From: Fimbriiglobus sp.
GTDB lineage: Bacteria > Planctomycetota > Planctomycetia > Gemmatales > Gemmataceae
Assembly: GCA_025352585.1 (NCBI GenBank)
Contig: JANXTD010000660.1
Location: forward strand, 1-6,067
Reading direction: 5' to 3'
DNA length: 6,067 nt
Shown: piece by piece, positions 1-5,280 of the stretch
Position numbering within the stretch: the stretch's first letter is position 1
How the letters are laid out: each line of letters begins with the position of its first letter
Position numbers and translations under genes: made by a program
The notes under the pieces: generated by a model
What the model was told of the DNA's origin: nothing
Seen by the model: only the letters and a program-made list of their open reading frames with translations
The model's database searches: none

Positions 1-28
1 ATGATAGGCGGCAGCGTGGATTCGGCAA
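1..28 (-). promoter_or_regulatory. Mirror-image promoter at the left end of the inverted repeat
   Basis: Because the arms are identical here, the same TTGCCG (23-28 on the minus strand), 16-nt spacer and TATCAT (1-6 on the minus strand) point leftwards out of the window. Whether anything to the left uses it cannot be seen. It is listed because the element would then carry outward promoters at both ends. Confidence 0.3.
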
Positions 29-218
29 GCTCGGCTCTGTGGCTCCGCCGCAGCGACTCTTGTTAGCCCGACGCGCGAGCGAGGGTCGAACGGTCGATGA
101 TGGCGTCAATGGACGTTGACGGTTCGGTCCGCGCCCTGAACGATGACCTCGACCGTTCGACCCTCGCTCGCGCGTCGGGCTAACAAGAGTCGCCTGCGGC
201 GGAGCCACAGAGCCGAGC

Positions 219-246
219 TTGCCGAATCCACGCTGCCGCCTATCAT
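219..246 (+). promoter_or_regulatory. Predicted sigma70-type promoter at the right end of the inverted repeat
   Basis: TTGCCG (219-224, 4 of 6 matches to the -35 consensus) is followed after 16 nt by TATCAT (241-246, 5 of 6 matches to the -10 consensus). The expected start of transcription is around 252-254, just before the first paired base of the cobalamin riboswitch (257), where a riboswitch transcript would be expected to begin. The -10 box is the outermost six bases of the repeat. This is inferred from spacing and consensus only. Confidence 0.45.
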
Positions 247-256
247 CACGGCGTCC

Positions 257-437
257 CGACAGGTTCGCGGCCGCCACTCCGGCGTGCCGCGATGAAAAGG
301 GAAGCCGGTGTGAATCCGGCGCAGGGCCGCTGCTGTATTCGGTCAGAGTTTGGGGCATTCTTCGCCACTGCGACGCGAGTCGCGGGAAGGCCGCCCGAAG
401 CTCGCTACGAGCCGTAAGCCAGAAGACCTGCCTGTCG
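257..437 (+). ncRNA. Cobalamin (B12) riboswitch
   Basis: This is a cis-acting RNA that binds a cobalamin and controls the downstream genes, normally repressing them when B12 is plentiful. The 3' part has the B12 box AGCCAGAAGACCTGCC (417-432). The core has GGGAAGCCGGTGTGAATCC (299-317), followed by a GGCGCAGGGCCGC-type segment, matching the conserved core of the Rfam cobalamin family. The ends close in a 7-bp P1 stem: CGACAGG (257-263) with CCTGTCG (431-437). A peripheral stem lies in GCTCGCTACGAGC just before the B12 box. Length (about 180 nt) is normal for the class. It lies directly upstream of a DUF1559 gene and, further on, of a DUF6580-type membrane protein and a BtuF-like protein, so B12 acquisition is the likely role of the operon. 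The cobalamin form it prefers cannot be told by eye. Confidence 0.93.
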
Positions 438-575
438 TGAGTTGTTCGGTGCCTCGGACCCAGGCGACCGGCCGGCAGGTATTTCCGTTTGCGTCGGTTC
501 GCACACACTGTCCGCCCGTCTTCCGGTGCTCCGGAGGCACTTCACCTCGCCCGTCCCGGCGAAGAGGAGTCCTTC
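438..575 (+). promoter_or_regulatory. Riboswitch leader and probable expression platform
   Basis: The 138 nt between the aptamer and the first start codon hold no convincing gene. Several mutually exclusive short pairings are possible near the end. CCTC (545-548) can pair with GAGG of the ribosome binding site (564-567), with GCC (549-551) and GGC (558-560) extending the stem across a 3-nt bulge. The same CCTC can instead pair with GAGG at 534-537. A hairpin GTGC (526-529) with GCAC (537-540) competes with the latter. There is no hairpin followed by a U run in this stretch, so control of translation initiation looks more likely than termination. The pairings were found by eye and were not energy-evaluated. 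Confidence 0.4.
562..569 (+). promoter_or_regulatory. Strong ribosome binding site that sets the start of the first DUF1559 gene
   Basis: AAGAGGAG lies 6 nt before a GTG codon at 576. This decides for the GTG start over the more distal in-frame ATG at 489, which has no good Shine-Dalgarno sequence and would add 29 residues that do not look like a prepilin leader. The site is also the probable target of the riboswitch expression platform. Confidence 0.65.
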
Positions 576-1385
576 GTGTTGTCCGTGTCTACGCCCCAAT
601 TGAAGTCCCCGGCGAAGTCCCGACGGGGCTTCACGCTGATCGAGTTGCTGGTGGTCATCGCCATCATCGCGATCCTGATCGGCTTACTGTTGCCGGCGGT
701 GCAAAAGGTCCGCGGGGCCGCCGCCCGCATCAAGTGCGCGAACAGCCTGAAGCAACTCGGCCTCGCCCTGCACAACCACGCCGACACCAACGACGGCAAG
801 TTCACCGTGTCGAGCAAGAAGGACCCGGTGACGAACACGTTCCTCAACCTCTACTGGTTCGGGCTGATTACCGACAACGTCGGCCCGCCGCGCGTCATGG
901 ACCCGAGCAAGGGCATCCTTTCGCCGTTCCTGGAAGGCAACCGCGCGATCGTGCAGTGCCCGATGTTCAACCCCGAGAAGTTCACGCTGCGCTTCAACAT
1001 CCCGGTCGCCAGCTACGCGTACAACGACCAGTACGGCGCGAGCTGGGACTTGGCGGGCAAGAGCATCGTGTCGGTGAGCAACCGCCGCGGCACCTCGGCG
1101 ACGATCGCCTTCGCCGACTCGGCCAACGTGCCGTTCAGCGCGCCGCTCGACAAGCTGACGGAGAACTGGTACCTGTCGGCCCCGTCGCAGCAGTTCCCGA
1201 ACACGCACTTCCGCCACGACGGCATCGCCAACGTCTGCTTCGCCGACGGCCACGTCGAGACGCGGACGCCGACGGTGAACCCGCCGGGGATGTACGACAC
1301 GCCCGAGCAAATTGCACTGCGCAAGAAGGAAAACCTCGCGGACATCGGCGTCTTCGGTGACGACAGCCAGTTCGGCAAGGAATAA
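576..1385 (+). CDS. DUF1559 prepilin-like protein under B12 riboswitch control
   Basis: This protein of 269 residues probably sits at the cell surface or in a pseudopilus-like assembly. Its leader carries Lys and Arg residues and ends in SRRG; a prepilin peptidase would cut after G18, before FTLIE (19-23), with Glu23 in the usual place. One hydrophobic helix follows (about 20-42). The C-terminal H-X9-DG motif is complete (H214, D224, G225, within FADGHV). The family is abundant in Planctomycetes and its molecular function is unknown. This member is shorter than the other two in the window, lacks the usual SNT-x(3)-GE stretch (TSATIAFAD stands at the equivalent place), and ends in an acidic tail. 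GTG at 576 is chosen from the Shine-Dalgarno sequence; TTG at 579 and GTG at 585 are possible. The gene is the first after the riboswitch and is followed by a strong hairpin, so it may be the main product of the transcript. A direct role in B12 capture is inference from position only. Confidence 0.9.
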   Translation: MLSVSTPQLKSPAKSRRGFTLIELLVVIAIIAILIGLLLPAVQKVRGAAARIKCANSLKQLGLALHNHADTNDGKFTVSSKKDPVTNTFLNLYWFGLITDNVGPPRVMDPSKGILSPFLEGNRAIVQCPMFNPEKFTLRFNIPVASYAYNDQYGASWDLAGKSIVSVSNRRGTSATIAFADSANVPFSAPLDKLTENWYLSAPSQQFPNTHFRHDGIANVCFADGHVETRTPTVNPPGMYDTPEQIALRKKENLADIGVFGDDSQFGKE

Positions 1386-1398
1386 CGTCAACCCCTCG

Positions 1399-1427
1399 GG
1401 CCGGGCGGCGCGTGTCGCCCGGCCTTT
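1399..1427 (+). terminator. Intrinsic terminator or attenuator between DUF1559 and DUF6580 genes
   Basis: GGCCGGGCG (1399-1407) pairs perfectly with CGCCCGGCC (1416-1424) around an 8-nt loop and is followed by TTT. It begins 13 nt after the DUF1559 stop. The stem is very stable but the U run is short (TTTCGT), so termination may be partial. No clear promoter was seen in the 33 nt between it and the next start codon, so the next two genes probably depend on read-through. Confidence 0.65.
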
Positions 1428-1460
1428 CGTCCGCCACGAACGCCCCTCCGGAGTCCCGCC

Positions 1461-1988
1461 ATGACCTGGCAACGATTCGCCGTCCTCGCCTCGCTGGTCG
1501 CCTTCGCCGTCTCGACCCGGCTGCTGCCGCACCCGGCCAACGTCACCGCGGTCGGCGCGCTGGCGATCTTCGCCGGGGCGATGTTCCGCGACTGGCGGCT
1601 CGCCCTCGGCCTGCCGCTCGCCGCGCTGCTGTTGAGCGACCTCGCGATCGAACTGCACGCGATGATCCCCGTCGTCTACGCCAGCTTCGCCGCGAGCGTG
1701 CTGATCGGCCGCTGGCTGGCCACCTCGCGCACCGTCCCCGGCGTGGCCGGCGCGACGCTCTTGGGGGCGATCCAGTTCTACGTCGTGACCAACTTCGCCA
1801 ACTGGGTCGTGTACGACGAGCGGAGCGTCGAGGGGTTCGTCGGATGCTACGTCGCCGCGATCCCGTTCTTCCGCAACTCGCTCGCCGGCGACTTCGGCTA
1901 CGTCGCCGCGCTCTTCGGTGCCGTCTGGGTCGTCGAAGCCGTGGCCCCCGCGTTGCGGGAGCGTTCGACCCTTCCCCAAGCCGCGTGA
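1461..1988 (+). CDS. DUF6580-type six-helix membrane protein, possible cobalamin transporter (ECF S-component-like)
   Basis: This integral membrane protein has 175 residues and about six predicted helices (roughly 4-22, 28-42, 46-64, 69-87, 96-118 and 141-161). Length, helix count and small-residue-rich helices fit solitary S components of ECF transporters. The landmarks RLLPHPANVTAVGALAIF (20-37), VVTNFANWV (108-116) and CYVAAIPFFRNS (129-140) match what I remember of DUF6580 putative transport proteins. The only cysteine is Cys129. The start at ATG 1461 is supported by GGAG at 1450-1453, 7 nt upstream. The BtuF-like gene begins 7 nt after the stop, so the two are probably co-translated. Established knowledge: the solitary S component BtuM takes up cobalamin in some Gram-negative bacteria. 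Inference: this protein is the membrane step of B12 uptake here, given the riboswitch and the BtuF-like neighbour. A different substrate remains possible. Confidence 0.82.
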   Translation: MTWQRFAVLASLVAFAVSTRLLPHPANVTAVGALAIFAGAMFRDWRLALGLPLAALLLSDLAIELHAMIPVVYASFAASVLIGRWLATSRTVPGVAGATLLGAIQFYVVTNFANWVVYDERSVEGFVGCYVAAIPFFRNSLAGDFGYVAALFGAVWVVEAVAPALRERSTLPQAA

Positions 1989-1995
1989 GTCCGCG

Positions 1996-2907
1996 ATGCG
2001 TATCGTCTCGCTGTTGCCGAGTGCCACCGAAATCGTCTGCTCGCTGGGCCTCGGCGAGCACCTCGTCGGGGTGACCCACGAGTGCGACTACCCGCCGTTC
2101 GTCAAGGCGTTGCCGAAGGTGACGCGGACGCTAATCCCGCACGACGCGAGTAGCCGGGACATCGACGCCTTGGTGCGCGAGCGGCTCAAGACCGCCAAGG
2201 CGCTGTACAGCCTCGACATGCCGGTGCTGGAACGCCTCAAGCCCGACTTGCTCGTCACGCAAGCCCTGTGCGACGTGTGCGCCGTCGCCGAGGCCGAGGT
2301 GACGGCCGCCGCCTGCTCGCTGCCCGGCCGGCCGCGGGTGGTCAACCTCGAACCGATGCGGCTGAGCGAAGTCTTCGACTGCGTCCGGCTCGTCGGCGAA
2401 GCGGCCGGCGTGGCGGGGCGCGCGGGCGAAGTCGTTGCCGGCCTACAAGCCCGCGTCGAGGCGGTCGCCGCGCGGAGCCGGGGTATCGCGGACCACCCGG
2501 CCGGCGTGCTGCTGGAGTGGATCGACCCGCCGTTCGGCTGCGGCCACTGGTCGCCGGAGTTGGTGCGGATGGCCGGCGGCCGCGAGGCGATCGGCCGCGA
2601 GGGGCTGGCGTCCCAGACGACCGCCTGGGAGCGCATCCGCGCCGTCGATCCCGAGTGGCTGATGGTCGCGCTGTGCGGCTTCGACGTGGCCCGCACGCTC
2701 GACGACATGCCGATTCTCGCGGCGTACCCCGGCTACGCCGACTTGAAGTGCGTCCGCAACGGCCGCGTCTACGTGACCGACGGCAACGCCTACTTCAGCC
2801 GCCCCGGCCCGCGGCTGGTCGAGAGCCTCGAGATCCTGGCCCACGCCCTGCACCCGAGCGTCCACCCGCTGCCGGCCGGCCTGACGGCGGCGCTGAATTG
2901 GCGCTAA
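1996..2907 (+). CDS. BtuF-type cobalamin-binding protein without signal peptide
   Basis: This is a 303-residue protein of the BtuF/TroA-like periplasmic binding fold (COG0614 type), which in BtuF binds cobalamin and hands it to an ABC permease. Landmarks are SLLPSATEIVCSLGLG (5-20), HECDYPP (28-34), LLVTQALCDVCAV (85-97), EWIDPPFGCGHWSPE (174-188) and the C-terminal NAYFSRPGPRL (264-274). Both lobes are present and the length is normal. The N-terminus starts at once with the first beta strand; there is no signal peptide or lipobox, and the in-frame extension back to 1918 adds only polar and proline-rich residues. The protein therefore appears cytoplasmic unless exported in an unusual way. ATG 1996 has only a weak Shine-Dalgarno sequence and lies 7 nt after the previous stop, which suggests translational coupling. 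No BtuC or BtuD gene is adjacent. Cobalamin as the ligand is supported by the riboswitch, but a role in intracellular B12 handling is as likely as transport. Confidence 0.88.
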   Translation: MRIVSLLPSATEIVCSLGLGEHLVGVTHECDYPPFVKALPKVTRTLIPHDASSRDIDALVRERLKTAKALYSLDMPVLERLKPDLLVTQALCDVCAVAEAEVTAAACSLPGRPRVVNLEPMRLSEVFDCVRLVGEAAGVAGRAGEVVAGLQARVEAVAARSRGIADHPAGVLLEWIDPPFGCGHWSPELVRMAGGREAIGREGLASQTTAWERIRAVDPEWLMVALCGFDVARTLDDMPILAAYPGYADLKCVRNGRVYVTDGNAYFSRPGPRLVESLEILAHALHPSVHPLPAGLTAALNWR

Positions 2908-2917
2908 GGCGAGCCGG

Positions 2918-3313
2918 TCACTTCTTGGGCAACTCTTTGACCCGGAAATCGACGCCGTCGTTCTTGCCGGGCTTCACGTCGGCGGTCAGCTTCGACTGCT
3001 CGTTGAACTCCGGCCCGAGGCGGGCCTCGCGGCCGCCGGACCCCATCATCGCGTCGCCCTTGCCGCCCGGCCGCGACGCCTGGATCTTGACCTTCTTCGG
3101 CCCCGGCGTCACCGCGACCGTGTACTTGCCGTTGACGACCGGCCCCGCCGCGGGGGCCTTGGCGTTGTCGGCGGCGACGAAGACGATCTCGCCGTCGCTG
3201 AGCGGCTGCCCATCGACGAGGACCGTCCCCGACACCTCCGCCGGGGCCTCGACGCCGGCACAGCCGAGGGTGCCGAGGAGCCACGCCGCCACCGCCGCAT
3301 GACGAATTCGCAT
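2918..3313 (-). CDS. Small planctomycete lipoprotein with carboxypeptidase-regulatory/transthyretin-like fold
   Basis: This 131-residue secreted protein has a signal sequence (RIRH, then a hydrophobic stretch) ending in LGTLGC, so Cys18 is the probable lipid attachment site; Thr at -3 makes the lipobox imperfect. The mature part has VSGTVLVDGQPLSDGEIVFV (27-46) and NGKYTVAVTPGPKKVKI (61-77), the beta-sandwich pattern of carboxypeptidase-regulatory-like domains. It ends in FNEQSKLTADVKPGKN (103-118), a segment typical of short planctomycete lipoproteins. The function is unknown; such proteins are often encoded beside DUF1559 genes, as here. The start is supported by GAAGG at 3321-3325, 7 nt upstream. 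It lies 15 nt after the DUF1559 gene at 3329-4264 and is probably in the same operon. Its stop is 10 nt from the stop of the convergent BtuF-like gene. Confidence 0.85.
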   Translation of the reverse strand: MRIRHAAVAAWLLGTLGCAGVEAPAEVSGTVLVDGQPLSDGEIVFVAADNAKAPAAGPVVNGKYTVAVTPGPKKVKIQASRPGGKGDAMMGSGGREARLGPEFNEQSKLTADVKPGKNDGVDFRVKELPKK

Positions 3314-3328
3314 GGTACCGCCTTCGGG

Positions 3329-4264
3329 TCAGGGGAGGGTGACGGCTTCGCCGCCGTTACGCGTGCCGAGGCGGAGCCAGGTGTTCGGGTCGATCGAGTT
3401 GCTGACGAAGCGGACGCTGCCGTCGGCTAAGGTCGCGTTGACGCCGCCGGTGTGCTTGCTCCGCGCGAGCGAGAAGGCGTTGGTCAGTGTCTGCGACGCG
3501 CTGCACGGCGCGCCGACCACGGCCCCGCAGTACGTCATCGTGTTGTCGCCGACGGTCGAGTTGGGCGGGTAGAGCGTCGTGAACGAGGTCCCGGCGTGGA
3601 CGGTGTTCCACATCCGGCCGCGGACGTCGTGGCCCCCGGCGACCGCGTCGCTGCCTTGCAGCAGTTCGCTGAGGATCAGCGTGTTGGCGGTGCCGTCGGT
3701 GATGTCCGTGAGGCGCGTCTTCTTGACGCCGTACATGACCCCGTCGAGGTCGATGCCGCGCGGGTCGGCGGTCGGCGTGGCGTAGCCGCTGCCGTGGCAA
3801 ACGACGAAGCTCGTGTGGAAGCCCTGCGCGGAGACCTTCGGGGCGGCCGGATCGGAGGGGCAGGCGAAGGTCGCCATCACGACCGCCGCGAACGGGTCGG
3901 AGCAAGTGAACGTGGTGTTACTGAGCAGGTTCGCCTGGAGTTGGGCGGAGACTGCGGTCTGCTCGACGTGGGGCAAGATGTCGCCGACCCAGTTCGCCCG
4001 GTTGAAGTCACGCAGGCCGGGGGTTCCGCCCCAGCCGGCGTACCAGTAGCCTTGCGGCTGGCCCGCGGGGAACGCGCCGTTGGTGTCGTGGTAGTTGTGC
4101 AGCGCCAGGGCGATTTGCTTCTGCTTGTTCGTGCAGCTCATGCGGGCCGCGGCCTCCCGCACTTTTTGGACGGCCGGCAGTAACAGCCCGATCAGGATGG
4201 CGATGATGGCGATGACCACCAGCAGCTCGATCAGCGTGAACCCAGGGGGACGAAGGCGACGCAT
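3329..4264 (-). CDS. DUF1559 prepilin-like protein, full-length, paired with a lipoprotein gene
   Basis: This 311-residue protein has a short basic leader (MRRLRPPG), a prepilin cleavage site after G8 before FTLIE, a hydrophobic helix (about 9-31) and the family segment around KVREAAARMSC (34-44). Further on are ACPSDP (134-139), GTANTLILSE (191-200) and a complete H-X9-DG motif (H271, D281, G282, in ADGSVRF). It carries several cysteines outside the N-terminal region (121, 135, 156, 246, 254), consistent with an oxidised extracytoplasmic domain. A longer reading from GTG 4306 is possible, but GGGAG at 4272-4276 lies 7 nt before ATG 4264 and the predicted promoter (4308-4336) would start transcription near 4301, so ATG 4264 is preferred. 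It is the first gene of a likely two-gene operon with the lipoprotein. Function is unknown beyond the family. Confidence 0.92.
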   Translation of the reverse strand: MRRLRPPGFTLIELLVVIAIIAILIGLLLPAVQKVREAAARMSCTNKQKQIALALHNYHDTNGAFPAGQPQGYWYAGWGGTPGLRDFNRANWVGDILPHVEQTAVSAQLQANLLSNTTFTCSDPFAAVVMATFACPSDPAAPKVSAQGFHTSFVVCHGSGYATPTADPRGIDLDGVMYGVKKTRLTDITDGTANTLILSELLQGSDAVAGGHDVRGRMWNTVHAGTSFTTLYPPNSTVGDNTMTYCGAVVGAPCSASQTLTNAFSLARSKHTGGVNATLADGSVRFVSNSIDPNTWLRLGTRNGGEAVTLP

Positions 4265-4307
4265 GAGACGGCTCCCGTCGAATCGATAAAAGGGGAAAGA
4301 CACCACC

Positions 4308-4336
4308 CTTCTACTCTAACATTTTCCACACGGCAA
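4308..4336 (-). promoter_or_regulatory. Predicted promoter for the DUF1559-lipoprotein operon
   Basis: On the minus strand TTGCCG (4331-4336) is followed after 17 nt by TAGAAG (4308-4313). Each hexamer matches its sigma70 consensus at 4 of 6 bases, and the spacer is A/T-rich against a GC-rich background. The -35 hexamer equals the one proposed ahead of the B12 riboswitch. Predicted transcripts would have a 5' leader of about 37 nt before ATG 4264. Confidence 0.35.
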
Positions 4337-4345
4337 AGGAAATCC

Positions 4346-4391
4346 GGGCGGACGCTTGCGCGAAGCTCGGTGCCGGCCCGTCGTTCCGCCC
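4346..4391 (-). terminator. Possible terminator after the DUF1559 gene at 4396-5280
   Basis: GGGCGGA (4346-4352) is complementary to TCCGCCC (4385-4391), enclosing 32 nt that can form inner hairpins such as GCTT/AAGC. On the minus strand the structure is followed by GGATTTCCTTT, which is T-rich but not a clean run. It starts 5 nt after the stop codon. Support is modest; a Rho-dependent end is equally possible. Confidence 0.35.
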
Positions 4392-4395
4392 CGAG

Positions 4396-5276
<881 letters not shown>

Positions 5277-5280
<4 letters not shown>

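Larger units (their letters stand above)
1..246. repeat. Long near-perfect inverted repeat (foldback element)
   Basis: The left arm (1-97) is the reverse complement of the right arm (149-246). The only difference is one extra C in the right arm (193 or 194). The 51-nt centre (98-148) holds a smaller hairpin, GTCAA (105-109) with TTGAC (116-120). As RNA or single-stranded DNA this would fold into a hairpin of about 97 bp. Both arms contain a segment reading TTAGCCCGACGCGCGAGCGA (63-82 in the left arm); from memory, similar segments recur between genes in planctomycete genomes, but this was not searched. No transposase is encoded, so this could be a MITE-like or foldback element, two copies of a dispersed repeat in opposite orientation, or a very large bidirectional terminator. 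The left arm begins at the first base of the window, so the true left limit is unknown and an assembly foldback at a contig end cannot be excluded. Confidence 0.9.

Noticed and set aside
1..246. Insertion sequence or CRISPR-like structure
   Set aside because: There is no transposase frame and no repeat-spacer periodicity; only one inverted pair is present.
219..540. Short open frames within the inverted repeat, riboswitch and leader
   Set aside because: They cross structured RNA elements, have no ribosome binding sites and no recognisable protein features.
489..575. Upstream ATG start for the first DUF1559 gene
   Set aside because: It would add 29 residues before the prepilin leader and has no good Shine-Dalgarno sequence, whereas GTG 576 follows AAGAGGAG at ideal spacing.
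350..1360. Long plus-strand open frame overlapping the riboswitch and the first DUF1559 gene
   Set aside because: Its product is Arg/Pro-rich and of low complexity, begins inside the riboswitch, and competes with a frame that has clear prepilin and H-X9-DG motifs.
1918..1995. N-terminal extension of the BtuF-like protein as a possible signal peptide
   Set aside because: The 26 extra residues lie inside the DUF6580 gene in another frame, are polar and proline-rich, and contain no hydrophobic core.
684..2027. Long open frame on the minus strand (447 codons)
   Set aside because: It lies opposite the DUF1559 and DUF6580 genes, is dominated by Arg, Gly, Ala and Asp without domain features, and is the usual antisense shadow in high-GC DNA.
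2268..3302. Plus-strand open frame spanning the end of the BtuF-like gene and the lipoprotein gene
   Set aside because: It runs across two well-supported genes in other frames and its product is low-complexity Arg/Pro/Gly sequence.
4265..4306. GTG start giving a 14-residue longer DUF1559 protein
   Set aside because: ATG 4264 has a better placed Shine-Dalgarno sequence and a leader length typical of prepilins; the GTG would fall upstream of the predicted transcription start.
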